From positions 62,001-126,000 of the forward strand of contig CALVHA010000003.1 of NCBI GenBank assembly GCA_944327255.1: a stretch of 64,000 bases of DNA, in the 5' to 3' direction. This document shows, in pieces, positions 18,027 through 27,579 of the stretch (positions within the stretch are counted from its first letter, which is position 1; the number at the start of each line of letters is the position of its first letter). A program made the position numbers and the translations under genes. Below the pieces are notes generated by a model that was given only the letters and a program-made list of their open reading frames with translations, ran no database searches and had not been told where the DNA came from. This stretch comes from Candidatus Gastranaerophilales bacterium. GTDB taxonomy: Bacteria > Cyanobacteriota > Vampirovibrionia > Gastranaerophilales > Gastranaerophilaceae.

Positions 18027-18824
18027 ATGGAATTAACGATTTTAGTTGATAATCATACATCTGCAGGGAACTGCCTTATATCTGAACATGGTCTATCTTT
18101 TTTTATAGAAGAAGGCGATACAAAATTATTATTTGACTGTGGTTCAAGTGATGCATTTATAAAAAATGCTTATAATATGCAGATTGATTTAGCAAACGTA
18201 ACGGATATAATCCTATCTCACGGTCATTTTGACCATATTGGAGGATTTTTGAGACTGCAGGCTTTATATCAAAAATTTAAGTTTGCAGGAATTCAATTTG
18301 ATGAAAAAAAATTAATAGCCCATCCAAATGTCTTTAAACCTGAAGATGGAGAGATTTATTCTGGAGAAAATTTTAAGCTCTCTTTGGAAGAAGTTCAGAA
18401 ATTTTTCAACCTGATATTAACAAAAAGCCCTAGATATATAACATCAAAACTTGTATATTTAGGAGAAATTCCTATAAAATTCGGAACAGTAAAAAATGAT
18501 TATCCATTGGATGAAACCGCTTTGGCATATAAGTCAAAAGATGGTCTGGTAATATTCTCGGGATGTTCTCATAGCGGAGTCAAGAATATAATGGAACACG
18601 CAAAGTATGTTACAAGTGAAAATAGGATTAATACTATTATCGGCGGGCTATATTTAATCAATCGGACGGAAGATGAAATTAACGAACTGGGCGAATACTT
18701 AAAATCTCAAAATGTTAAACGCATTTTCCCTTGCCATTGCACAGATTTAGAAGCAAAAATTTTACTTTCAAAATATGTAAAAGTAGAAGATGTTTGCACC
18801 GGAAAAAAATATAACTGGGAATAA
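18027..18824 (+). CDS. MBL-fold metallohydrolase (COG1237-like)
   Basis: 265-residue metallo-beta-lactamase fold protein. The metal motif SHGHFDHIGG gives H65, H67, D69 and H70; further ligands are probably in GCSHSG and the late PCHCTD. The arrangement resembles the group annotated as dihydropteridine/ribofuranosylaminobenzene phosphate synthase-like hydrolases, but substrates across this fold vary too much to assign. It is a single-gene unit driven by a consensus promoter and is probably leaderless. Confidence 0.88.
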   Translation: MELTILVDNHTSAGNCLISEHGLSFFIEEGDTKLLFDCGSSDAFIKNAYNMQIDLANVTDIILSHGHFDHIGGFLRLQALYQKFKFAGIQFDEKKLIAHPNVFKPEDGEIYSGENFKLSLEEVQKFFNLILTKSPRYITSKLVYLGEIPIKFGTVKNDYPLDETALAYKSKDGLVIFSGCSHSGVKNIMEHAKYVTSENRINTIIGGLYLINRTEDEINELGEYLKSQNVKRIFPCHCTDLEAKILLSKYVKVEDVCTGKKYNWE

Positions 18825-18859
18825 TTTTTTAAGTTAGACTTCGCTGCTATGTCTGTTTT

Positions 18860-18887
18860 TTGTAAATTCTTATTTTTATTCTATAAT
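18860..18887 (+). promoter_or_regulatory. Promoter of the radical SAM-RNase E/G operon
   Basis: TTGTAA (18860-18865), 16-bp spacer, TATAAT (18882-18887). The preceding AGAC...GTCT hairpin with a T run (about 18835-18861) may end the upstream transcript. Confidence 0.5.
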
Positions 18888-18909
18888 TAAAGAGAGAGTA
18901 AAAATAGGT

Positions 18910-21438
18910 ATGGAAAGTTTTTTCAAAAAATATCACGAAGCACTATTTAATTGTAACAAACCCTATCAATATGTTGGAGGGGAATTTTTATCAGCAAATA
19001 AGGATTTTGACAGCGCAAAAATCAGATTTGCACTATGCTTCCCTGACAAATACGAAATAGGTATCAGTAATCTAGGATTGCGGGTTCTGTATGGTATAAT
19101 TAACAATCAAAAAGATTATATGTGCGATAGAGCATACGCACCCGAGCCTGATTTTAAGCCTGAAACTCTATATGGACTTGAAAGCAAACGACCGGTTAAA
19201 GAATTTGATGCGGTAGGCTTTTCTCTGCAATACGAGATGGCTTACCCTACAGTCTTAAAGATGCTTGAAATGTCCCAAATTCCATACAGAAATGATATGC
19301 GCTCTGACTCCGATCCAATAATTATAGCAGGGGGGCCATGTGCTTTTAACCCGCTTCCGCTTGCAGATTTTATAGATGTATTTATGATTGGAGACGGAGA
19401 AGACAGTATTGTTGAAGTTTGCCAAATTCTTGAGCGAACTAAAAATCTTCCAAGACACGACAGAATCAAAGCGATTTGTGAAGGAGAAAATTCTGGACGC
19501 TGGTCAAAACTTACGGGAGGCAAGGTTACAAAACGCATAGCACAATTAACGTATGAAACTGCTCTAAAAGAATACCCAATTCCGTTTTCGTCTTCCGTTC
19601 AAGACAGGGCTGTCGTTGAAATCAGACGAGGATGCGGAAGAATGTGCCGTTTTTGTCAGCCTGGACACGTAACACTGCCGATAAGAGAAAGAAATGCGGA
19701 AGACATAATTAAAATAGCAAAAGAACTCGTGACAAATACAGGTTATGACGAGTATTCTTTATTATCTCTCTCATCTAATGATTATGCCAACATTAACGAA
19801 ACAATAAAAGAATTATCAGTTGATTTCAACAAGAAAAAAGTGTCAGTATCACTTCCGAGTCAACGGATTGATGGATTTAATCTTGAACTTGCCAATCTTG
19901 TCCAGAGTGTAAGAAAATCAACAATGACGCTTGCCCCTGAAGCAGGCTCTCAGAGATTGAGAGACGTAATAAAAAAGAATATAACGGAAGAAATGATCCT
20001 TAACGCAGTAACAACTCTTTATGAACACGGCTGGTCAAGGGTTAAATTCTATTTTATATGCGGGCTTCCAACAGAAACGCTCCAAGATATGGAGGAAATG
20101 GCAGAATTATTCAGAAAAATCCGCTACCGATGCCGCGGGATTAAAATGGAGAAAGGCTTAAAACACGGGATGGAAATAACCTGTACTCTTTCTATTTTTG
20201 TACCAAAACCTTTTACACCTTTCCAGTGGTGCCCGCAAATGGATTTAAACAAAGTTAGTGAACATATCCATTATCTGAAAGATTTAATAAAAAACATAAA
20301 AGGAATTAAGATTAATTATCACGAACAATATGTTTCGCAAATTGAGGCAGTTTTGACAAGAGGAGAGGACTCTCTCTGCAAATACATAGAGGAACTTTAT
20401 AAAAAAGGCTGTTATCTCGATGCGTGGGGAGAATATTTTAATAAAGACGTATGGTATCAAACAGCAGAAGAACTAGGAATTAATCTTGCCGAACTAGCAC
20501 AAAAAGAATACTCAAGGGAAGGTAATCTTCCATGGGACTTTATTAACATAGGAGTTAACAAAGAGTGGTTTGTAAACGAATATAATATGGCCTTTTCTTC
20601 TGAAAATCTGCCTGAAAATTATATTGTTCCAACCTGCGAAAAACAATGTGTTAACTGTGGAGTATGCCCTAATCTTAAAACACATAAAGTTATGGCAAAA
20701 CAATTCAAGTCCTCTCACGAATTTAAAATCGAGGAAAGACCTGATCCGTCAGATTCAAGAAATCACGAACAGCTTCCTGTTTATAAATATAGGATTAAAC
20801 TCACAAAAACAGGAATTTTAAGATATTTTTCACACCTTGACTGGCAAAATACATTCTTTAAAGCGATATCCAGAACAAATTTAAAAGTGGCTTACTCCCA
20901 AGGGTTTAACCCTACAATGAAAATTTCAATGGGAGTAGCTCTTCCGCTTTTTGCACAAAGCGAATGCGAACTTGTTGACATAGAGTTGAATGAAGAATTA
21001 TCTGTCAAAATTTTAGAAGAAAAATTATCCCAAGTTTTACCGTCCGAATGCAAAATAATAAGGATTGTTAAAATTGATAAATCCTCAAAATCGATTGACA
21101 CAACTGTCTGTTGGGCAGAGTATCGGGTTAAACTTTTAAATCCGCATCTTTACGATTTTGAAGATTTGAAGTATAATACAAACAGAGTTTTGTCTTCTGA
21201 AGAAATTTTTATCGAGAAGAAAAACAAAAAAGGTTTAACGCAAAAAATAAACATAAAACCTGCAATAAAATCATTTAGATTTGACGGCGAATGTTTATTC
21301 ATAGTTTTAAAAACCGGTCAAAAAACTGATGATATACCGGCATTAAGAGCAGATGTATTAATGAATAAAATTGCACCTGATACTGCTTTTGATATAACAA
21401 GAATTAGTTTTTTTGACGAAGATTTAAGAGAGTTATAA
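18910..21438 (+). CDS. B12-binding radical SAM protein fused to DUF2344 (TIGR03960 + TIGR03936)
   Basis: 842 residues. An N-terminal cobalamin-binding-like domain (about 100-180) leads to a radical SAM core with C242, C246 and C249 (CX3CX2C), a cysteine pair region CEKQCVNCGVC near 577, and a C-terminal DUF2344 domain from about 630 (RIKLTKTGILRYFSHLDW, SQGFNPTMKISMGVALPL). In other bacteria these are two genes followed by an RNase E/G gene, as here. Function is unproven; tRNA or rRNA modification is often guessed. It precedes the RNase gene by 19 bp. Confidence 0.92.
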   Translation: MESFFKKYHEALFNCNKPYQYVGGEFLSANKDFDSAKIRFALCFPDKYEIGISNLGLRVLYGIINNQKDYMCDRAYAPEPDFKPETLYGLESKRPVKEFDAVGFSLQYEMAYPTVLKMLEMSQIPYRNDMRSDSDPIIIAGGPCAFNPLPLADFIDVFMIGDGEDSIVEVCQILERTKNLPRHDRIKAICEGENSGRWSKLTGGKVTKRIAQLTYETALKEYPIPFSSSVQDRAVVEIRRGCGRMCRFCQPGHVTLPIRERNAEDIIKIAKELVTNTGYDEYSLLSLSSNDYANINETIKELSVDFNKKKVSVSLPSQRIDGFNLELANLVQSVRKSTMTLAPEAGSQRLRDVIKKNITEEMILNAVTTLYEHGWSRVKFYFICGLPTETLQDMEEMAELFRKIRYRCRGIKMEKGLKHGMEITCTLSIFVPKPFTPFQWCPQMDLNKVSEHIHYLKDLIKNIKGIKINYHEQYVSQIEAVLTRGEDSLCKYIEELYKKGCYLDAWGEYFNKDVWYQTAEELGINLAELAQKEYSREGNLPWDFINIGVNKEWFVNEYNMAFSSENLPENYIVPTCEKQCVNCGVCPNLKTHKVMAKQFKSSHEFKIEERPDPSDSRNHEQLPVYKYRIKLTKTGILRYFSHLDWQNTFFKAISRTNLKVAYSQGFNPTMKISMGVALPLFAQSECELVDIELNEELSVKILEEKLSQVLPSECKIIRIVKIDKSSKSIDTTVCWAEYRVKLLNPHLYDFEDLKYNTNRVLSSEEIFIEKKNKKGLTQKINIKPAIKSFRFDGECLFIVLKTGQKTDDIPALRADVLMNKIAPDTAFDITRISFFDEDLREL

Positions 21439-21457
21439 GATTTAAAAAGGATTTGAA

Positions 21458-23266
21458 ATGGCAAACGACAAAAACAAGAATTTTAAAGACCAAGGTCAAA
21501 AAATTGTTATTGCAGAACGTGATAACATTGCAGCAGTACTTGAAAACGGCAAAGTAACGGATTTCTTTATTCATAGAGGCGAGGTTTTACTAGGTGATGT
21601 ATACCTCGCAACCGTCGATAACATTCTGCCGAGTATAGATGCTGCATTCGTGAATGTAGGAACGGATAAAATGGGATTTTTGCACGCTCAGGACGTTATG
21701 GGGAAAGGAACATTGAAAGAGAAACTTTCTCCTAAACAAAAATTAATCGTGCAGGTCGTAAAAGAACCTACAGGGCATAAAGGGCCAAGAGTTACAACAC
21801 AAATTAGTTTACCGGGTAGATTTCTGGTACTTATGCCAAACGAACCGGGTGTAAGCGTTAGTAAAAAAATTGAAAGTTCAAGAGAAAGAGCTCGATTAAA
21901 GGCTATTATGAACTTAATAAAACCGGTTGGTGTCGGCGTAATTATCAGAACTGAAGCTGAAGGACAATCTGAAGCCGATTTACAGGAAGATTTGGAAATC
22001 CTTCTTGAAAAATGGAATAATATTATAACTTCAGCAGAAACAATGACTCCTCCAAATCTAATCTACAGGGATCAGGATTTATTATACAGAGTTATTCGTG
22101 AGGCCTGTACGGAAGAAACTAAAGAAATCATTGTTGATACAGCTTTTGCGATGAATCGTGTGCAAAATATACTTCAAAACTGGCATATAAATAAAAACAT
22201 TAATGTAACTCTTTACAAGGGAACAGAGCCGCTTTTGGTTGCAATGGATATTCATAAGGAAATTAAAGCCGCTCTGAATGTCAAAGTCAATATGCCGTCT
22301 GGAGGTTATTTGTTTATCCAGCAGACAGAAGCTCTAACCGTAATAGACGTAAACAGTGGTAAATTCGTAAGTTCTGCAACTCAAGATGAAACTATTTTGA
22401 AAACAAACATAGAAGCAGTTCATGAAATAGCAAGACAACTAAGATTAAGAAATATCGGCGGAATGATTATCATTGACTTTATTGATATGATGTCAAGAGC
22501 CGATAAACTTGCAATGATGGAAGAACTTGAAATCGCACTGGAACCTGATAAGGCAAAACCTCAAGTCGGTCAGCTTTCGGACCTAGGGCTTGTTGAGCTT
22601 ACACGTCACAGACAAGGCCAGAGTTTGTCCGAAATATTTACGAAAAAATGCCCTCACTGTCAAGGAAGCGGATATTCAATGATAGACTTTAATTTTGCAA
22701 CACCTACTGCAGAAGGAGAGTATCGTGCAAAAGCGGCAAAATTAAAACTTCCAACAAATAACTTCAAGAAAAACAATAAAAATAATCAACCGAAAACTCA
22801 GGAAGAAACTCCTCAAGCAACAGAACAACAGGTTGAACAAACTGTAACGACTGTTGAAGTTGAAAATCCTTCATCCGTTGCGGCTCAGGAAAGCGAAAAA
22901 CGTGAAAAAACAAAAAAACGAGGTCGCAAAAATAAATTTGAAAAACCACAAGGAGAGCAGGTTGAAACTCCACTTGTCGTGACAGAGGATATTCAAACGG
23001 CACAAACAGTTCTTAAACCGAATGAAGAAATCCAACCTGAAATTATAGAAAATGTTGAAATAATTACCAAAACAGAAGATCCTGTTAAGGAAGGAACTCC
23101 GGAAGTCATAAAAGAAGAAGCTTCTCCAGAACAACCTAAAGAAGAAGCATCCGTAGAAGAAGAAGCTAAAGAAGAAAAACCAAAACGTACAAGAAGACCA
23201 AACAGAGGGACTTCAAAACGTACAAGAACTAAAAAGGCAGTTAAAGAAGAAAATGTTGAAGAATAA
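21458..23266 (+). CDS. rng: Ribonuclease E/G family endoribonuclease
   Basis: Single-strand endoribonuclease for mRNA decay and rRNA processing. The 602-residue protein has the S1 domain, 5'-sensor region, the two magnesium aspartates in TVIDVNSGKF and IIIDFIDM, and the zinc-link CPHCQGSG that ties the dimer. After about residue 430 comes a long charged tail of E, K, P and Q ending KRTRRPNRGTSKRTRTKKA. Cyanobacterial RNase E also carries a variable tail with an arginine-rich PNPase-binding site, so this tail could dock partners. ATG has AAAGGA nearby. It overlaps the next membrane-protein gene by 14 bp. Confidence 0.95.
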   Translation: MANDKNKNFKDQGQKIVIAERDNIAAVLENGKVTDFFIHRGEVLLGDVYLATVDNILPSIDAAFVNVGTDKMGFLHAQDVMGKGTLKEKLSPKQKLIVQVVKEPTGHKGPRVTTQISLPGRFLVLMPNEPGVSVSKKIESSRERARLKAIMNLIKPVGVGVIIRTEAEGQSEADLQEDLEILLEKWNNIITSAETMTPPNLIYRDQDLLYRVIREACTEETKEIIVDTAFAMNRVQNILQNWHINKNINVTLYKGTEPLLVAMDIHKEIKAALNVKVNMPSGGYLFIQQTEALTVIDVNSGKFVSSATQDETILKTNIEAVHEIARQLRLRNIGGMIIIDFIDMMSRADKLAMMEELEIALEPDKAKPQVGQLSDLGLVELTRHRQGQSLSEIFTKKCPHCQGSGYSMIDFNFATPTAEGEYRAKAAKLKLPTNNFKKNNKNNQPKTQEETPQATEQQVEQTVTTVEVENPSSVAAQESEKREKTKKRGRKNKFEKPQGEQVETPLVVTEDIQTAQTVLKPNEEIQPEIIENVEIITKTEDPVKEGTPEVIKEEASPEQPKEEASVEEEAKEEKPKRTRRPNRGTSKRTRTKKAVKEENVEE

Positions 23267-23603
23267 AAAAGTTATTATATTTTCAATATTATTTATAGGT
23301 TTATTAATTTTATCAGTACATGCAGGCTGGTGCGTTGACGGAACTATCCCTCAAACAACAGCCTTGTCTGCGGATATCCCTATGAAAACAGATTCTTTAA
23401 AAAACGTTTTAGGTAAATTCTCAATCACAATGGGCGGAGTACTAATCTCATTACTTATAATCTGGGCGGTACTAAGTCTGGTAAAAGAGTTTGGGACAAA
23501 AAAAACAGTGATAAATTCAAAAAAACTTTATGATGAGCCCCAAACTCCTAAAACAGTTGATGAAGCTATAGTATTTTTTATACGGAAAAACAGGTTAAAG
23601 TAG
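23253..23603 (+). CDS. Small membrane protein overlapping the RNase E/G gene
   Basis: 116 residues. Hydrophobic segments at 7-24 (signal peptide or anchor) and 58-80 (SITMGGVLISLLIIWAVLSL), then a basic cytoplasmic-looking tail. The single-span plus short tail resembles OadG-type accessory subunits, but I do not assign it. The start lies 14 bp inside the RNase gene, so translation is coupled; this makes a link to RNase localisation possible. Confidence 0.75.
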   Translation: MLKNKKVIIFSILFIGLLILSVHAGWCVDGTIPQTTALSADIPMKTDSLKNVLGKFSITMGGVLISLLIIWAVLSLVKEFGTKKTVINSKKLYDEPQTPKTVDEAIVFFIRKNRLK

Positions 23604-23613
23604 GAGATTCTAT

Positions 23614-23844
23614 ATGAAAAGAAGCGGTTCCGGTGCTATAAGTATGCTACTTGCAATGTTAATCATTGCAATACTTTACATCTTTATGATGCCAATGCTT
23701 AAAGATATGGGAGGATTGGGTATTGGAAACAGTTCTTTAAATAAAGAAAGCGTTGAAGAACACGTTAATAAGCAGGTTGAAGATATTCAACGTATGCGTC
23801 AACAAACAATAGATATGAATAACAAAATTAATCAGGAATATTGA
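23614..23844 (+). CDS. Small single-span membrane protein
   Basis: 76 residues: a short basic N-terminus, one transmembrane helix (about 8-28, ISMLLAMLIIAILYIFMMPML) and a helical, charged C-terminus (EEHVNKQVEDIQRMRQQTID) likely to be a coiled coil in the cytoplasm. AGGAG ahead of the ATG. It lies 10 bp after the preceding membrane gene and touches the TPR gene, so all belong to the RNase operon. No family recognised. Confidence 0.75.
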   Translation: MKRSGSGAISMLLAMLIIAILYIFMMPMLKDMGGLGIGNSSLNKESVEEHVNKQVEDIQRMRQQTIDMNNKINQEY

Positions 23845-23846
23845 TA

Positions 23847-25613
23847 ATGAACGAAATTAATTTAGATGAAATAAATAATCTTATACAAGAAAAAAAATTT
23901 CAAGAAGCTAAAGAAATGCTTAATCAAATCGCCACACATGATGAGAAGCATATTGATGAATTAAAACTTCTGGGACTTTGTAATATTAATCTTGAAAATT
24001 ACAAAGAGGCTAAAAGTAATTTTGAAACAGTTATTAAATATACACCTGAAGATGCGACAAGCTGGTTTTATCTTGCCAGCTGCTATGAAAGTCTTGATGA
24101 CAGTCTTCATGCAATTTCGGCTTATGAAGAAGTTATTAAACTACGTGAAACTTATGTGGAAGCTTATAAATGCCTGAGTGTAATTTTCATAAAAAACAAA
24201 CAAGAAGAAAAAGCAATAGAATACGGGAAAAAAGCTCTTGAATTCGAAAAAAATGACTATACACTTTATTATATTGTCGGAACTGCTTATATGGCATTAA
24301 AAAAATTCGAAGAAAGTGTTTATTATCTTGAAAAAGCCTTGGAAATACAGCCTAATCATTCTCAGTTGTATAATAATCTTGGAACTTCTTATATAACTAT
24401 AGGAAATCTTGAAAAAGCATATGCCAATTTTGTGAAAGCAAGTAAACTGGATCCTGATAACTCCATAACTTACTTTAATATTGCATCTATATTACAGATT
24501 CAAAACAAACATAAAGAAGCATGCGATTACTTTAAAAAAGCATATGCAATAGAACAAAATGAAAGCTATTTATCTGCCCTTGCACTCTCGGAAGTAAAAA
24601 TACAAGATTGGGAAAATGCTATTAAACATTATAAAATTTTAGCGACACATCACCCTGAAAAACAGACTTTTCAATATAATCTTGCATGTTGTTACGAAGA
24701 AACAGGTGAATATAAGTATGCTATAGCCATTTTATCAAAGCTTGTTGCAATGAATCCGAAATCCGTTTCAATGTCACAAAAACTTGCGGATTTATTTTTG
24801 TTAACGAATCAACCGCTACAGGCAAAAGAAATATATGAAAGGCTTTTATTATTAGGGAATGTAGGCTATGAAGTTTATTTCCAATTTGCCCACATCTGTT
24901 TGCTTTTAAATGACACTGAACGTGCAGAAAAAATCCTTAAAAAAGTTACAGAACTTAAACCTGATAACGCAAATGCCCACAAAGATCTTGGGGTAATATA
25001 TTTAAGTAAAAGATTATTTGATTATGCAAAAGATGAGTTTGATAAAGCTCTTTCGCTTGCTCCAGAAGACTTTTCAATATTATCTGAATATGCAAATTAT
25101 CTTCATGCAACAGCAGATTTTAAAACTGCAGATGAATATTATACAAAAGCATTAAAAATTAACCCTAACGGATATGAAACTATGGCTTTTTCTGCTCTAA
25201 ATAAAATGTTTATGAAAGAATATGACATTGCCTTAGAACAAATTGATACAGCAATCGGGAATTCTTTACAAAACGCATTTTTCTTATATATTGCAGGGAA
25301 AATCAGGTTTTTAATGAAAAATTACGAAGATGCAAAAATGTATCTTATAAAATCATTTGAGCTGGAAAACAATCCTGAAGTCAAAAATCTTCTTGGTATG
25401 TGCTACTATGAATTAGAAAACTTTGACCAAGCAAAGAATATATTTAACAATCTGCTGGAAACAAATCCAGATAATATAAACCTTTTATACTGGATTGCAA
25501 AATGTGAAAAAGAACTAGGGAATACAGATGAAGCATTGAAAGTATTAGAAAAAGCCGTCAATATTTTCCCGGAATTTGAAGAAGCTCATGAAATGATAAG
25601 AGAACTTTCATAA
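23847..25613 (+). CDS. Tetratricopeptide-repeat protein
   Basis: 588 residues made almost wholly of TPR-type 34-residue helix pairs, with repeated W/Y-x-x-x-G, A and P positions (for example NHSQLYNNLGTSYITIGN, DNANAHKDLGVIYLSKRL). About 15 repeats; no signal peptide, membrane segment or enzymatic domain. It is a protein-protein interaction scaffold of unknown partner. I chose ATG 23847 over the in-frame TTG 23841 because AGGA is 9 nt before the ATG. Last gene of the operon, ending at a bidirectional terminator. Confidence 0.9.
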   Translation: MNEINLDEINNLIQEKKFQEAKEMLNQIATHDEKHIDELKLLGLCNINLENYKEAKSNFETVIKYTPEDATSWFYLASCYESLDDSLHAISAYEEVIKLRETYVEAYKCLSVIFIKNKQEEKAIEYGKKALEFEKNDYTLYYIVGTAYMALKKFEESVYYLEKALEIQPNHSQLYNNLGTSYITIGNLEKAYANFVKASKLDPDNSITYFNIASILQIQNKHKEACDYFKKAYAIEQNESYLSALALSEVKIQDWENAIKHYKILATHHPEKQTFQYNLACCYEETGEYKYAIAILSKLVAMNPKSVSMSQKLADLFLLTNQPLQAKEIYERLLLLGNVGYEVYFQFAHICLLLNDTERAEKILKKVTELKPDNANAHKDLGVIYLSKRLFDYAKDEFDKALSLAPEDFSILSEYANYLHATADFKTADEYYTKALKINPNGYETMAFSALNKMFMKEYDIALEQIDTAIGNSLQNAFFLYIAGKIRFLMKNYEDAKMYLIKSFELENNPEVKNLLGMCYYELENFDQAKNIFNNLLETNPDNINLLYWIAKCEKELGNTDEALKVLEKAVNIFPEFEEAHEMIRELS

Positions 25614-25630
25614 ATAAATCTAAAATAACA

Positions 25631-25662
25631 AAAAACACCTGCTTAAATAAGCAGATGTTTTT
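25631..25662. terminator. Bidirectional terminator between the TPR gene and nusA
   Basis: CTGCTTA/TAAGCAG core extended by A-rich and T-rich flanks with one mismatch. A and T runs on either side allow function in both directions for two converging genes. Confidence 0.75.
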
Positions 25663-25681
25663 ATAGTTAAACACTCTCGGT

Positions 25682-26926
25682 TTACACTTCATCTTCAGAA
25701 GATTCTTCATCTTCAACAGGCTCCTCATGCTGAATATCTTCTTCATCATAAGCTTGCTGACTCATTTCTTCTTCAATCTCCTGTTGAAGCTCATCCTCTT
25801 CATCATGCTGAAAATCGTCTTCAACAACTTCTTCAGGTTCTTCATATATATGAGCAGCTTCAGCTTTTTCCATTTGAGAAACACTCTTGATATCTATTTT
25901 CCAACCTGTTAATTTATGAGCAAGTCTAACATTTTGACCTTCTCTTCCTATAGCCAATGAAAGCTGGTCATCAGGTACTACAACCATAGCTTCATGTGCA
26001 TACTCATCATCAGCCATAATATCAACTGATACAACCCTTGCAGGAGACAATGCATTAACAATATATTCTACAGGATCCTCTGAATATCTTACAATATCAA
26101 TTTTTTCATTTTTAAGTTCAGATACAATAGTCTGAATACGGCTTCCGCGAGGTCCGATACAAGCCCCAACACTATCTACTTCAGGATCGTTAGACCATAC
26201 TGCAATTTTTGTTCTAAACCCTGCTTCTCTGGAAATAGATTTAATTTCAACAATTCCGTCTTCAATTTCAGGTACTTCAAGTTCAAAAAGTTCACGAACA
26301 ATTTCAGCATGTGCATGAGAAACTATTACCTGCGGAAGTCTTGTAGTCTCTTTAACATTAAGAACGAATACTCTGATTCTGTTACCAGGTTTATAATATT
26401 CCCCAGGAATTTGTTCCTTTTGAGGCATAATCGCATCAGTTTTCCCGATATTAACAATAACATTTCTGTTTTCAACTCGCTGAATAATACCTGTTGTAAG
26501 AGTGCCTTTTTTCTCAAGAAATTCATTCAATACAAGATTTCTTTCAGCTTCTCTGATACGCTGTGTCAAAACCTGTTTAGCAGCCTGTGCAGCAATACGG
26601 CCGAATTGTTCTGGTGTAACTTCTAATTTAACTTCATCTCCGACTTCAACATCTTCGTCAATCTCTTTTGCTTCTGCAAGAGAAATTTCTGTTTCATCAT
26701 CCTCAACTGATTCGACAACAATCTTTGTGCTGAACACACCGATTTCACCTGATTGTTCGTCCAAAATAGCTTCAATATTTGTGGCATCTTTATTGCGCAT
26801 ATGTTTTTTGTATGCAGCAACCATAGCATCGCACAATGAATTTACAAGAACTTCTTTAGAAATTCCACGTTCTCTTTCTAATTCTTCCAGTGCTTCATTC
26901 AAGTTTCCACCACCGATTTTAATCAT
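25682..26926 (-). CDS. nusA: Transcription termination/antitermination protein NusA
   Basis: Binds RNA polymerase and nascent RNA to control pausing and termination. The 414-residue protein shows the N-terminal polymerase-binding domain, S1 domain (about 130-200), and KH1/KH2 (VGACIGPRGSRIQ, LAIGREGQNVRLAHKLTGWKIDIKS). After KH2 the C-terminus is very acidic (E, D, H-rich). rimP lies 20 bp upstream in the classic rimP-nusA pair; infB, the usual third gene, is missing and a terminator follows. Confidence 0.97.
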   Translation of the reverse strand: MIKIGGGNLNEALEELERERGISKEVLVNSLCDAMVAAYKKHMRNKDATNIEAILDEQSGEIGVFSTKIVVESVEDDETEISLAEAKEIDEDVEVGDEVKLEVTPEQFGRIAAQAAKQVLTQRIREAERNLVLNEFLEKKGTLTTGIIQRVENRNVIVNIGKTDAIMPQKEQIPGEYYKPGNRIRVFVLNVKETTRLPQVIVSHAHAEIVRELFELEVPEIEDGIVEIKSISREAGFRTKIAVWSNDPEVDSVGACIGPRGSRIQTIVSELKNEKIDIVRYSEDPVEYIVNALSPARVVSVDIMADDEYAHEAMVVVPDDQLSLAIGREGQNVRLAHKLTGWKIDIKSVSQMEKAEAAHIYEEPEEVVEDDFQHDEEDELQQEIEEEMSQQAYDEEDIQHEEPVEDEESSEDEV

Positions 26927-26946
26927 AACGATTCTCCTTTATTTAT

Positions 26947-27432
26947 TTAATCTATATATAATTTAGCTGATTGTATATTGCTTCTTGGAATACAAAGTTC
27001 TTCTCCGTCATCAAAACGTAAGAACTTTAAACCTTCTTTGTTATTAAAGTCTAAAATTTCTCCCTTAAAAATTTTCTCATTTTCTCCTTCAAGAGGCTCT
27101 TTAAGCTTGATAGAAACTCTTCTACCTCTAAAAATAACAAATTCTTTATCAGATTTAAATTTTCTCTCCAAACCAGGAGAAGAAACTTCTAAATAATATT
27201 TAACAGGAATAAGTTCATCCAAAAAATCACTTAGACTTCTTGTAACCTTTTCACAATCATCAAGAGTTACATCTTTTTCCGATGAATAGAGATAAATTCT
27301 CAAAAACCAGCGATGATTTTCTTTAACAAACTCTATTTCAATAGGAACATAGCCAAAACGCATAGCAGTATTTTCAATTAACGGCGTAATTTTTTCTATA
27401 ATTTCGTATCTGTTAATATCTTGTTTAGCCAT
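26947..27432 (-). CDS. rimP: Ribosome maturation factor RimP
   Basis: Helps 30S assembly. The product (about 161 residues) has the N-terminal alpha/beta domain (PIEIEFVKENHRWFLRIYLY, then DCEKVTRSLSDFLDE) and the core YLEVSSPGLERKF motif, followed by a small SH3-like C-terminal domain. I use the second ATG (27432): the AAAGG is 1 nt from the first ATG and about 10 from the second. Operon with nusA. Confidence 0.93.
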   Translation of the reverse strand: MAKQDINRYEIIEKITPLIENTAMRFGYVPIEIEFVKENHRWFLRIYLYSSEKDVTLDDCEKVTRSLSDFLDELIPVKYYLEVSSPGLERKFKSDKEFVIFRGRRVSIKLKEPLEGENEKIFKGEILDFNNKEGLKFLRFDDGEELCIPRSNIQSAKLYID

Positions 27433-27471
27433 ACACGCCATACCTTTCTATTATATACTCTCTTATTGAGA

Positions 27472-27500
27472 AAAAAAGAACGGGAATCCCGTTCTTTTTT
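27472..27500. terminator. Strong hairpin terminator after the coiled-coil gene
   Basis: Fourteen-bp arms (AAAAAAGAACGGGA and its complement) around one A, flanked by A and T runs, lying downstream of the minus-strand gene at 27580 and usable in either direction. Confidence 0.8.
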
Positions 27501-27579
27501 GAATTTGACAATACTGTCCATACACATATTATCTTAATAGAATTTAAAAGTAAAGTCATACGTAAAGAAAAGTAAAGTA

